Shown here: one piece after another, positions 46,261 through 54,973 of the stretch
Numbering within the stretch: the first letter of the stretch is position 1
Layout: each line of letters begins with the position of its first letter
From: Catenovulum agarivorans DS-2
Lineage (GTDB): Bacteria; Pseudomonadota; Gammaproteobacteria; Enterobacterales; Alteromonadaceae
Length of the DNA stretch: 55,046 bases
Reading direction: 5' to 3'
NCBI RefSeq assembly: GCF_000568405.1
Contig: NZ_ARZY01000031.1
Coordinates: forward strand, 1-55,046
The notes under the pieces: model-generated
The model's input: the letters and a program-made list of their open reading frames with translations, nothing else
What the model was told of the DNA's origin: nothing
The model's database searches: none
Made by a program: the position numbers and the translations under genes

Positions 46261-46518
46261 ATGGTTATCAATAGATTAATGAAACTAACAGAAGTTTTAC
46301 ACACAACAGGATTAGGCCGTTCAACACTCTATGTGCTGATATCAGAAAACAAATTTCCGAAACAAGTGCAACTCACTCAACGCTCAGTCGCGTGGCCACA
46401 AGACGAAGTGCAAAACTGGGTATTAGAGCGCATAGAAGAGCGTGACAAAAGTAATACTCAAGCAAATTACAACCAATCGCAAACACCAAGGTTATCACCA
46501 GGTTTTAAGCTCAACTAA
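46261..46518 (+). CDS. AlpA-family phage regulator (copy 2)
   Basis: 85 residues from the ATG at 46261 (GAGG upstream; an ATG at 46228 is less well placed). [28 protein letters not shown] and WPQDEVQNWVLERI show the same winged HTH as copy 1, with a longer polar tail. The pair looks like a tandem duplication that has diverged. Confidence 0.85.
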   Translation: MVINRLMKLTEVLHTTGLGRSTLYVLISENKFPKQVQLTQRSVAWPQDEVQNWVLERIEERDKSNTQANYNQSQTPRLSPGFKLN

Positions 46519-46569
46519 ATTACACGAATAAATAGATAGGCATCACAGGCTTTAACGCTGTGAGCTTAA

Positions 46570-46613
46570 GTGTATCCAACCATGCAGGCTTGCGCTTGCA
46601 TGGTTGGATACAC
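46570..46613. repeat. 17-bp perfect inverted repeat with 10-base loop
   Basis: The left arm 46570-46586 (starts GTGTATCCAACC) is perfectly complementary to the right arm 46597-46613 (ends GGTTGGATACAC). It sits between the AlpA pair and the convergent zinc-ribbon gene. No T run follows either side. It may be a bidirectional terminator or a folded recombination site. Confidence 0.6.
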
Positions 46614-46624
46614 ACATGACAGTT

Positions 46625-46948
46625 TTAGTTTTTGTTTTCAGTACAACTGAACTTGTAACCACAAGCTAAACACTGGCAATTATCCAGTATGTTTTGGTCT
46701 ATTACCTCACCAAACTTAGCCCCCAGTTTATAACCAGCTAAACCTCCAGCAATAGCGCCAATAACTGCACCTGTTGGCACACCAACAGGCCCTGCAATAA
46801 AACCCACCCGCATGCCAACCTGCGCACCCGTAAAGGCTGTGCGCAAGCTAGCAACAAAACTAGACGCCATACAAATACCACCGGCAACACGCTTGGCATA
46901 ATTTAATTCAACAGTATTTTTTGATTTACATTTTGGACATTCAAACAT
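46625..46948 (-). CDS. Zinc-ribbon protein with glycine-zipper region
   Basis: 107 residues. CPKC near the N-terminus and CQCLACGYKF near the C-terminus form a split zinc ribbon. Between them, residues about 35-85 are Gly/Ala-rich with GxxxG repeats (GFIAGPVGVPTGAVIG), resembling a glycine-zipper membrane hairpin. No named family recognised. AGAGG upstream supports the start. Confidence 0.65.
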   Translation of the reverse strand: MFECPKCKSKNTVELNYAKRVAGGICMASSFVASLRTAFTGAQVGMRVGFIAGPVGVPTGAVIGAIAGGLAGYKLGAKFGEVIDQNILDNCQCLACGYKFSCTENKN

Positions 46949-46996
46949 AGTGATTACCTCTTTAATAAAAATTTACTATCGGGTTGATAGCAAAGA

Positions 46997-47023
46997 GGTA
47001 ATGTAGGTTTGGGTTTTGTTGGA
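46997..47023 (-). promoter_or_regulatory. Shared upstream element, copy B (before zinc-ribbon gene)
   Basis: 24 of 27 positions match copy A at 45911-45937, in the same orientation and 49 bases before the gene start. See copy A. Confidence 0.5.
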
Positions 47024-47144
47024 GTTTGGTTATTAAATTAATGGGGGTAATTAGCTAAATGCGTCACAAAACTTTTTGCGCAAATAATATGTTGAGTTCT
47101 GCATTCAATTGTACTAGTTTGTCATATTGGCTATGTAATTGACG

Positions 47145-47158
47145 CACTTTTCAAAGTG
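47145..47158. promoter_or_regulatory. Inverted repeat before the defence operon
   Basis: CACTTT and AAAGTG separated by two bases, 11 bases before the ATG of the HTH gene. A plausible operator for that small DNA-binding protein. Confidence 0.35.
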
Positions 47159-47169
47159 GCCGAGTGAAA

Positions 47170-47370
47170 ATGACTGATACCGTTCTGACTATTAAAGAAG
47201 TAGCTGAGTATTTGAAGGTAAATGAGAGAACTGTTTACCGGCTAGCAGCGGCACATAAAATTCCTGCTTTTAAAGTTGGAAATGCTTGGCGCTTTAAACA
47301 ATCCGATCTCGAAGAATGGATCAGTACGCAAGCAGCTCAAGGAAAAGGGGGGTTGGATGGTAATAACTGA
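47170..47370 (+). CDS. Excisionase-family helix-turn-helix protein
   Basis: 66 residues from the ATG at 47170 (a GTG two codons earlier is possible). LTIKEVAEYLKVNERTVYRLAAAHKIPAFKVGNAWRFKQSDLEEWI is the MerR-like excisionase (DNA_bind helix-turn-helix) domain. It leads the defence operon and overlaps the helicase start by 14 bases, so it is probably its transcriptional controller. Confidence 0.88.
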   Translation: MTDTVLTIKEVAEYLKVNERTVYRLAAAHKIPAFKVGNAWRFKQSDLEEWISTQAAQGKGGLDGNN

Positions 47371-50251
47371 TTATCAAGCAAAATACTTTGCGCAGGAATT
47401 GACCATTCGCCACGCTGAAAATGGCGTTGATAAATTATCTCAATCCCTTTTTGATGCCAGTGTTGACCTCAATCCGCACCAAATCCATGCGGCACTTTTT
47501 GCGCTCAACAATCCGTTAAGTAAAGGTGTTGTACTCGCTGATGAAGTGGGCTTAGGGAAAACCATTGAAGCAGGCTTAGTACTGTCACAGTATTGGGCAG
47601 AGCGTAAACGCCGCATATTAATCATCTGCCCAGCGTCACTTCGACGCCAGTGGGCACAGGAATTGGGCGATAAGTTTAACTTACCGACGCAAGTGCTTGA
47701 TGCAAAAACGTGGCGCAATAGTGTTAACAATGGTCAAACTAACCCGCTAGCGAATCACTGCGTTTCTATTATGTCCTATCACTATGCTGCGCGAATGGAA
47801 ACACAGCTAATGCTGGAGCCATGGGATATAGTCGTCATCGACGAAGCGCACAAACTACGTAATGCGCACCGTAGCAGCAACAAAATGGGTCAAACGCTAC
47901 GCCGAGCATTAGATGGCAGTAAAAAGCTATTACTTACTGCAACGCCCTTACAAAATTCGCTTATGGAATTGTATGGACTTTCAACCATCATCGACGATCA
48001 AATCTTCGGCGATGAGCGAAGCTTCAAACAACACTTTGTCAATAACGAAAGTGCACTAGGGCATCTAAAGAAACGACTTACCGGGTTTATTCAGCGAACC
48101 TTGCGAAAAGATGTACTCGAATACGTCCGCTATACCCAACGTCAAACACTCACCGTACCGTTTACACCCTCTAGTGCTGAAATGGCGCTTTACGAAGGTA
48201 TTAGTGCCTTACTGGAAAAGGACGAGAGCTATGCACTACCAAAGAGCCAACGTCATTTAACCGGCCTTATACTGAGAAAGCTATTAGCATCTAGTTCGCA
48301 CGCAGTGCTTAACACACTCGAAACCATAAAGCGCCGATTGGTTGACTTGAAAGTACAGGCTAAATCGGATCTCGATATTATCGGTGAGCTTGTTGAGAGT
48401 GATGATTTAGGAGAAGAGTACAGCGAGTATGTAGAAGAAACACAAAGCAATACCCCTGAGAGTGATATTGACTTTGAGTTACTCAATGCTGAAATAGCCG
48501 AGCTTGAGCATTATATCGAGCAGGCTAAATCCATTACCACCGACAGTAAAACCCAAGCCTTGCTAACGGCGCTTAATCAAGGGTTTGCCAAAATGGAGGA
48601 AATGGGGGCGCCACGTAAAGTCATTATTTTTACCGAATCGAAGCGCACGCAAGAATACCTAGCTCGTTTCCTCGAGGCTAATGGCTTTGCTGATAAATTA
48701 GTCACCTTTAGTGGCAGCAATAACCATCCAGAAGCAACCAAAGTTTATCAGCAGTGGTTAGCTGAAAACCAAGGTAGTGATAAGGTGAGTGGTTCACCGC
48801 AAATTGACCGCCGTACTGCCCTAATTGATTACTTCCGCCATCATGCCGAAGTTATGATCGCAACCGAAGCGGCTGCAGAAGGGGTTAACTTACAGTTCTG
48901 TTCGTTACTGATTAACTATGACTTACCATGGAACCCACAACGGGTAGAGCAACGTATTGGCCGTTGTCACCGCTATGGACAGCAATTTGATGTTGTGGTG
49001 ATCAACTTCCTCAACGAAGCCAACAAAGCCGATCAGCGTGTTTTAGAGTTACTGACTGAAAAATTCCATCTGTTCGATGGCGTGTTTGGTGCATCGGACG
49101 ATGTGCTAGGCAGCATTGAATCTGGTATTGATTTTGAAAAACGCATCCAAAATATATACGAGACTTGTCGGCAACCGGCGGAAATAGAAGCAGCTTTTGA
49201 TCAATTGCAAAAAGAGCTAGAAGCCGACATCAACCAAAAAATGCGCGAGACCCAGCAACTGCTGCTGGAAAATTTCGATGAAGATATTCATGACTTGCTG
49301 AAAATTCAGCTTGATGCCGCGCAGCAACGCCTCGATAAAGTAGGTCGTTGGTTTTGGCAACTCAGTACGCATGAGCTTGCAGCTATCGCAGATATCGACC
49401 CAAGCAATCATAGTTTTACGCTTAATCAGAACATAAATCAGGCTCCTGCTGGTATCTACCAACTTGTACGCCGAGGACAGCAAAGCGGCAGTATTGAAAC
49501 CGGTAAACTAGCCAATGCCCATGTGTATCGTATCACCCACCCGCTTGGTGAATGGGTGATCAGCAACGCGCTTCAACGTGAATTGCCTACTGCTAGCGTA
49601 ATTTTTGATTACAGCAACCACCAAACAAAAATCAGTATGCTAGAACCCTTAGTTGGTTCGTCAGGTGTACTAAGCCTACAAAAATTCAGTGTCGAATCAT
49701 TAGAACGTAGCGAAGACCATTTACTGTTCGCCGCGCAAGACGACCATGGCAACCTGCTACCAAGTGAAGTCGTGCAAAAGCTGATGCAGCTTAATGCCTG
49801 TGTGCAAAGTGAAGTAAGTGAGCAAGAACTTGCCGCCTTATATCCTGGCTATCAAAATGCGCTGCAGCATGCGTTACAGCAGTCGAGACTAGGCATCGAA
49901 AAGCAAGTTAACGATCGTAATCTCAGCTTCTTCGAGCAAGAGGTAAACAAGTTAGATTCTTGGGCAGACGACTTAAAAGAAGGGCTTGAACAATCTATAA
50001 AAGAGCTTGATAAGCAAATCAAGCAAGTACGCCGCGAAGCCAAAATAGCCCCAACCCTGGAAGAGAAACTTGCCCTGCAAAAACAGCAGCGCCAGTTAGA
50101 AAGTCAGCGCAATAAAAGCCGCCGTGAACTGTTTGATAAACAAGATGAAGTGGACGAAAAGCGCGAACAGCTGATTGAAAGCTTAGAAGGCAAACTGAAT
50201 AAAAAAACCAGCCAAGAGACCCTATTTACCATTGGGTGGACGGTTCAATGA
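47357..50251 (+). CDS. SNF2-type DEAD/DEAH helicase
   Basis: 964 residues from the ATG at 47357 (G-rich AAAGGGGGG upstream; a longer frame to 47276 runs inside the HTH gene). Walker A DEVGLGKTIEAG (GLGKT 65-69), DEAH at 162-165 in VVIDEAHKLRN, motif III LLLTATPLQN, and motifs V/VI in ATEAAAEGVNLQ and QRIGRCHRYGQ. The C-terminal 130 residues are a charged coiled coil. This is a Swi2/Snf2 translocase of the kind found with type III-like methylases in defence operons and distantly like DISARM DrmD. It probably moves along DNA. Confidence 0.9.
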   Translation: MVITDYQAKYFAQELTIRHAENGVDKLSQSLFDASVDLNPHQIHAALFALNNPLSKGVVLADEVGLGKTIEAGLVLSQYWAERKRRILIICPASLRRQWAQELGDKFNLPTQVLDAKTWRNSVNNGQTNPLANHCVSIMSYHYAARMETQLMLEPWDIVVIDEAHKLRNAHRSSNKMGQTLRRALDGSKKLLLTATPLQNSLMELYGLSTIIDDQIFGDERSFKQHFVNNESALGHLKKRLTGFIQRTLRKDVLEYVRYTQRQTLTVPFTPSSAEMALYEGISALLEKDESYALPKSQRHLTGLILRKLLASSSHAVLNTLETIKRRLVDLKVQAKSDLDIIGELVESDDLGEEYSEYVEETQSNTPESDIDFELLNAEIAELEHYIEQAKSITTDSKTQALLTALNQGFAKMEEMGAPRKVIIFTESKRTQEYLARFLEANGFADKLVTFSGSNNHPEATKVYQQWLAENQGSDKVSGSPQIDRRTALIDYFRHHAEVMIATEAAAEGVNLQFCSLLINYDLPWNPQRVEQRIGRCHRYGQQFDVVVINFLNEANKADQRVLELLTEKFHLFDGVFGASDDVLGSIESGIDFEKRIQNIYETCRQPAEIEAAFDQLQKELEADINQKMRETQQLLLENFDEDIHDLLKIQLDAAQQRLDKVGRWFWQLSTHELAAIADIDPSNHSFTLNQNINQAPAGIYQLVRRGQQSGSIETGKLANAHVYRITHPLGEWVISNALQRELPTASVIFDYSNHQTKISMLEPLVGSSGVLSLQKFSVESLERSEDHLLFAAQDDHGNLLPSEVVQKLMQLNACVQSEVSEQELAALYPGYQNALQHALQQSRLGIEKQVNDRNLSFFEQEVNKLDSWADDLKEGLEQSIKELDKQIKQVRREAKIAPTLEEKLALQKQQRQLESQRNKSRRELFDKQDEVDEKREQLIESLEGKLNKKTSQETLFTIGWTVQ

Positions 50252-50275
50252 TGACAATCAATTTCAACGCCAGCA

Positions 50276-50303
50276 TTGACTTTTTTCAGTTTGGGGCTAT
50301 GAT
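50276..50303 (+). promoter_or_regulatory. Promoter inside the defence operon, before abi_2
   Basis: TTGACT (50276-50281), 16-base spacer, TATGAT (50298-50303). It begins 24 bases after the helicase stop and would start a leader of about 100 bases before the Abi_2 gene. Confidence 0.65.
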
Positions 50304-50309
50304 CACTGC

Positions 50310-50408
50310 AACAACACCCCTCCCGCTACCCGTCAGATCAGCGCCCTGTGAGGGGTTACTCGTTTCTGGGGCCCGCAAAATTCGATCTTCTGTTACATGG
50401 GAGGTCAA
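50310..50408 (+). ncRNA. Candidate structured leader RNA (abiF-type)
   Basis: The roughly 100-base leader before the Abi_2 gene has no reading frame but can fold. ACCCCTC (50316-50322) pairs with GAGGGGT (50350-50356), and AGATC (50335-50339), inside that loop, pairs with GATCT (50384-50388), which would give an H-type pseudoknot. An 'abiF RNA' motif upstream of Abi_2 genes is known; I cannot test whether this fits its covariance model. Confidence 0.4.
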
Positions 50409-51338
50409 ATGAGCCGCAAAACAGCCCCTAAAGTCGCCTTTACCAAGCCCCCTACAAGCTTTAGCGATCAAGTACGCTTGTTGCAACAACGTGGCCTAGT
50501 GATCAGTGATGTCCCCAAAGCCGAGTTTTATCTGGCACAGCTCAACTACTATCGTTTTGCGGCTTATTGTTTGCCCTATGAGCAAGATCACGCCAGTCAT
50601 GCGTTTATCGCAGGCACCCAGTTTGAACAAATCCTAAACCTATATGTGTTCGATCGTGAACTACGTTTGTTAGTGCTAGATGCCATCGAGCGTTTTGAGG
50701 TGTCATTGCGCACACAAATTGCGTATCAGTTGAGCCAAAAATACCAAACGGCGCACCCTCATTTAAAACCAGAGCTTTTTGGTGACTTATTAGAATACGC
50801 CAGCAGCCTTGGCAAACTCACGGGTGAGGTAAAGCGCAGTCGCGAAGAGTTTATTAAACACCTTACGCAAAAATACCAAGAGCCACTACCGCCTATTTGG
50901 GCCTGTGTTGAGCTGTTAACCATGGGGCAACTTTCCCGTTGGTACAGCAATATCAAGCTGCGTGCCGACCGCCAAGTAATAAGTAAAAGCTACGGCCTAG
51001 ATGAAAAAACCCTGACCTCCTTCTGTGAACATTTGTCGCTAGTACGCAATTTAAGCGCCCATCATTCTAGGCTATGGAACCGTGATTTTATCAAAACCAC
51101 CGTACTACCACGCCATGGTGAATCGGCACTGATCCAAAGCTTGCAAAACCTGCCCGATAGTGACCGGCGTTTACGAAAAATTTATAACACCTTGGTGATG
51201 CTGGGCTACCTCATGGATGTGATCAGTGGTGAACATCACTGGAAGCAACGACTCACCCAATTGATTAACCATCACCAAATAGACAATAGCCGCATGGGCT
51301 TTCCAGCCGACTGGCAAGCGCGGCCAATTTGGCAATAA
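50409..51338 (+). CDS. Abi_2 (AbiD/AbiF-like) abortive-infection protein, HEPN type
   Basis: 309 residues from the ATG at 50409, which has GGAGGT directly upstream; an ATG at 50397 has none. [19 protein letters not shown], then [13 protein letters not shown] and [24 protein letters not shown] are the Abi_2 signature. [13 protein letters not shown] near 213-225 contains R213-x4-H218, the HEPN RNase motif. The protein probably cleaves RNA on phage infection. It has its own promoter and leader inside the operon; AIPR begins 17 bases after its stop. Confidence 0.88.
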   Translation: MSRKTAPKVAFTKPPTSFSDQVRLLQQRGLVISDVPKAEFYLAQLNYYRFAAYCLPYEQDHASHAFIAGTQFEQILNLYVFDRELRLLVLDAIERFEVSLRTQIAYQLSQKYQTAHPHLKPELFGDLLEYASSLGKLTGEVKRSREEFIKHLTQKYQEPLPPIWACVELLTMGQLSRWYSNIKLRADRQVISKSYGLDEKTLTSFCEHLSLVRNLSAHHSRLWNRDFIKTTVLPRHGESALIQSLQNLPDSDRRLRKIYNTLVMLGYLMDVISGEHHWKQRLTQLINHHQIDNSRMGFPADWQARPIWQ

Positions 51339-51355
51339 AAATAAGGACAACTCAC

Positions 51356-53191
51356 TTGGCAGCATTACAACCACAATTTCTTGCACCCTTAAAAGAACTG
51401 CTTCAGCAGCGGTTTGTGCCGCATTTACCGCCATTGCTTGGGCAAGGTGGACGAGAAGACTTACCTGAAAAACAAATTGCACGTGCGTTCAGCGCTTATG
51501 TACTGCAAACACATTTTGGCATTGATGCAAAATTAGCGGCACAGTCAGTGTTAGACGACTACAACGATCAAGGCATAGATGCAATTTACTTTGATGAAAA
51601 CACACGCATCTTATTTATTGTGCAATCAAAGTTTAAATCACGTGAGCAATTTCTCCTGCCTGAAGCGCAGTCCCTGATGACAGGGGTTGAGTTATTGTTA
51701 GATAAGAACTTTCAAGCCTTCAACCAAAACTTCAATAATCGCCGTGACTATATAGAAAACGCGCTAGATGAGTGCAATAGCATACAAGTGCTGATTGCAT
51801 ACACTGGGAGTGGTATAGCGGGTACAGCAAACAACGAAATGCAACGCAAGCTTGCTGCATTAGTTGAGCGCGGTGAAGCGCAATTAAAAGTGCAGGTTGA
51901 AGAGTTTTCAGCACAGGATGTTGAAGAAGCTTTGCGTGCAGAGCAAGCTATCTCCGAAGTAAATGAAAAAGTAGCTGTTTATAAATGCACAACGACCAAT
52001 GAGCCCAGAAATGCTGTATTTGGTGTAGTCAAAGTGAATGATCTAGTCAGTTTACACAATAAGCATGGCAAAGCACTTTACGAGAAAAATATTCGCTATT
52101 TCATTGGTGCTGGGCGTCGTGGGGTCAACAGCGCAATCAAGCAAACACTACTGGCTAACCCGCAAGATTTTTTCTTTTTAAACAATGGAATCACAATGGT
52201 GGGAAACCATGTAGAACCCAAGCGCCTGCAGAACAAAGGTGGCCCACGAAACATTCAGGTACTAGGCCTATCCGTCGTTAACGGTGCGCAAACCATCGCT
52301 AGTGCTGCGCAGTTTATGCGTGAAAATCCAGATGCCGATATCAGCCAAGCCCAAGTGATGGTGACGATTATCAACACGGGTAACGATGCATTCCACAAAC
52401 AAGTAACCAAAGCGCGTAACCTGCAAAACCCAGTAGATTTAGCCAACTTTGCCGCACTGGACGATACCCAAGAACGCTTGCGCCAAGAGATGAAAATGTT
52501 TGGTGTGGAATATCTCTACCGCCCACAACAAATCGCAGCAGTGGGTATTCGTAGCATTACTATCGACACATTGGCAAAGGCATTGGCCTGTATGCAAGGT
52601 GATGTACGTGTGCCTTATCAGCTAAAGGCAGAGCCTGGCAAATTTACTAACCAAGAAAGTACCGAATACCAAGCCATTTTTAGTGCAGATTTACAAGGTG
52701 CCGTCGCCATTAACGCGGTGAACTGCTATTTGGCGATACAAGGCTTATGCACTGCCGCAGAGCGCAGTAACCCAAGCCCAGAAAAACTGGTCTATCGCCA
52801 TTTTACCTACTGCATAACTACGCTAGTAATGGCGCAGTTTAAAGGCGCTATTACTGCCCCAGAAATTACCGAGCAAGCTGAATTTGAAGGCTTAATCAGC
52901 CGCACCTTTGATGAACTGCGACAGCAATTTTTTGATAGTTTTACGGCATTAGCATTGGGCAGTGCGCCACACGCGTATTTTAAGCGCTTGGGCGATACCG
53001 CACGTTTAATGCAAACGGTGTGGATCAGCCATTTAAACTTGGCAGAAAGTCCGGCAGTTGTTGCAAAACAAGAACGCCTTCAGGCTAACGACCCACATAA
53101 CCAGAATTTATTTAGTTACTTAGCCGAGCAAGCACAACGCCGACAAGGGCAAAACGCTCAAGCGGCCAATCGGCAAGCACAGCCAGCCTAG
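51356..53191 (+). CDS. AIPR-family protein with nuclease-like N-terminus
   Basis: 611 residues from the TTG at 51356 (AAGGA upstream; a TTG at 51329 overlaps the Abi_2 end and adds a tail without homology). The AIPR core is seen in FFFLNNGITMVGN and VLGLSVVNGAQTIASA. The N-terminal part has GIDAIYFD (Asp75) followed by IVQSKFK (Gln90-Ser-Lys92), the D...QxK form of PD-(D/E)xK nucleases as in Mrr proteins. AIPR proteins occur in phage-resistance loci. It likely cuts DNA, but activity is inferred. Confidence 0.85.
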   Translation: MAALQPQFLAPLKELLQQRFVPHLPPLLGQGGREDLPEKQIARAFSAYVLQTHFGIDAKLAAQSVLDDYNDQGIDAIYFDENTRILFIVQSKFKSREQFLLPEAQSLMTGVELLLDKNFQAFNQNFNNRRDYIENALDECNSIQVLIAYTGSGIAGTANNEMQRKLAALVERGEAQLKVQVEEFSAQDVEEALRAEQAISEVNEKVAVYKCTTTNEPRNAVFGVVKVNDLVSLHNKHGKALYEKNIRYFIGAGRRGVNSAIKQTLLANPQDFFFLNNGITMVGNHVEPKRLQNKGGPRNIQVLGLSVVNGAQTIASAAQFMRENPDADISQAQVMVTIINTGNDAFHKQVTKARNLQNPVDLANFAALDDTQERLRQEMKMFGVEYLYRPQQIAAVGIRSITIDTLAKALACMQGDVRVPYQLKAEPGKFTNQESTEYQAIFSADLQGAVAINAVNCYLAIQGLCTAAERSNPSPEKLVYRHFTYCITTLVMAQFKGAITAPEITEQAEFEGLISRTFDELRQQFFDSFTALALGSAPHAYFKRLGDTARLMQTVWISHLNLAESPAVVAKQERLQANDPHNQNLFSYLAEQAQRRQGQNAQAANRQAQPA

Positions 53192-53245
53192 CTATTGCGG
53201 TGGGACAAAGACGCCAAGTAACGAACACAATATAAGAGCACAGAA

Positions 53246-54952
53246 ATGATGAGCAAAACCAAATTAGAACTGACCTGGATAGGCAAAAACGAGCGCAAAA
53301 AGTTAGAGCCGCGCATTTTGTTAGAAGACCCGAGCAAGTCTTATCACGCCAGCCAAAAAGTCACGGACAACGACATTTTTGATAATAAGCTGATTTTTGG
53401 CGATAACCTGTTAGCGTTGAAGGCGTTAGAGCAAGAATATGCGGGCAAAGTGAAGTGTGTTTACATAGACCCACCATTCAATACCGGAAGTGCTTTTGAG
53501 CACTATGATGATGGTCTGGAGCATTCCATTTGGCTGGGCTTAATGAGGGATAGGTTAGAAATAATTCGTAATCTACTAAGTGATGATGGAGTAATATTCG
53601 TTCACTTAGATGACTGCGAAATGGCTTATTTAAAAGTTTTGATGGACGAGATTTTTGGTCGTGCAAATCAGTTAAATACCATATCGATGACCACAAATGA
53701 CCCTTCGGGCTTTAAGGCAACAGGAGCCACAGTTTTCTCCACAGTAAACTTTTTGCTTGTATACGCAAAAGATCGCACCCAGAAACCGCTTAACAAAATC
53801 TATATACCTAAAGGATATGATACGGGATATAACAAATATCTATTAAACCCGGATGACCATTATAAAAGTTGGACGTGGTGCGGTATTGCCGATGCGTTTG
53901 CAAAGGCCAATGGCTATAAAGATACAAAAGAAGCCAAGAAAAAACTGCCTGATACATTTGATGATGAATTAGCACAATTCGCAATTGATAATGCAGAACG
54001 TGTATTTCAATCCGTTGCAATTGGTGGTGGTGCTAAAATAAAGAGAAAAGAAACTATCGAGAAGTCAAAGACAGATAGGGATAAGGTTTATGTACATCCA
54101 AATGAGGATGTCGAAGGCTTTTATATCGCAAATGGTAGGCAAATGGTCTTTTACTCCAATAGGCTTTTGGAAATTGACGGTGAGATGCAACCTGCTGAAC
54201 TAATAACTGATGTTTGGACCGACATTAGTTGGAATGGAATAGCAAATGAAGGTGGCGTTAGTTTCAAAAATGGAAAAAAACCCGAAGCGCTTTTGAAGCG
54301 GATTTTCGAAATGTGTACGCGAGAAGGCGATTTAGTCTTTGATTCATTCGGTGGTTCGGGAACTACTGCTGCTGTAGCTCACAAGATGAAAAGACGTTGG
54401 ATCTCGGTCGAGCTAGGTGAACATTGTCATACCCATATTATCCCGCGCTTACAAAAAGTGATTGATGGTAACGATCAAGGCGGCATTTCTAAAGCTGTAA
54501 ACTGGCAAGGCGGAGGCGGTTTCCGTTATTACAAACTTGCGCCGTCATTAATTGTTAAAGATAAGTTCGGCTTGGAAGTGATCAACAAAGAATACAACCC
54601 AGAAATGCTTGCTGAAGCCGTTTGCAAGCTAGAAGGCTTTACCTATGCGCCATCAGAAGTGGATTGGTGGGATCATGGCTACTCAACTGAGACTGACCAT
54701 ATTTACGTGACCACACAAAGCCTGTCTGTTGAAAAGTTAGAAGCACTGTCAGAAGATGTGGGCAGTGATCGAACCCTATTGGTGATGTGTGGCGCATTTC
54801 GCTGCGAAGCAGGCCGCTTTGCCAATTTAACCTTGAAAAAACTGCCAAAAGCCATTTTAGATAAGTGCCAATTTGGTCAGGACGATTATTCGTTAAATGT
54901 GGCTAATTTAACAGACGATGCGTCTGTCGATGACGATGCAGTGCAAGATTAA
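53246..54952 (+). CDS. Type III-like DNA adenine methyltransferase
   Basis: 568 residues, beta-class order: motif IV DPPFNTG (Asp75-Phe78) before motif I FDSFGGSGTTAAVA (Phe368-Gly372). The N-terminal KLIFGDNLLALKALE and the final AdoMet-site segment RRWISVELGEHC fit Mod subunits (N6-adenine). It modifies host DNA and would protect it from the operon's nuclease activity. It follows AIPR by 54 bases and precedes another gene by 21. Confidence 0.9.
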   Translation: MMSKTKLELTWIGKNERKKLEPRILLEDPSKSYHASQKVTDNDIFDNKLIFGDNLLALKALEQEYAGKVKCVYIDPPFNTGSAFEHYDDGLEHSIWLGLMRDRLEIIRNLLSDDGVIFVHLDDCEMAYLKVLMDEIFGRANQLNTISMTTNDPSGFKATGATVFSTVNFLLVYAKDRTQKPLNKIYIPKGYDTGYNKYLLNPDDHYKSWTWCGIADAFAKANGYKDTKEAKKKLPDTFDDELAQFAIDNAERVFQSVAIGGGAKIKRKETIEKSKTDRDKVYVHPNEDVEGFYIANGRQMVFYSNRLLEIDGEMQPAELITDVWTDISWNGIANEGGVSFKNGKKPEALLKRIFEMCTREGDLVFDSFGGSGTTAAVAHKMKRRWISVELGEHCHTHIIPRLQKVIDGNDQGGISKAVNWQGGGGFRYYKLAPSLIVKDKFGLEVINKEYNPEMLAEAVCKLEGFTYAPSEVDWWDHGYSTETDHIYVTTQSLSVEKLEALSEDVGSDRTLLVMCGAFRCEAGRFANLTLKKLPKAILDKCQFGQDDYSLNVANLTDDASVDDDAVQD

Positions 54953-54973
54953 CGGTTAATAAGGATAATTATA

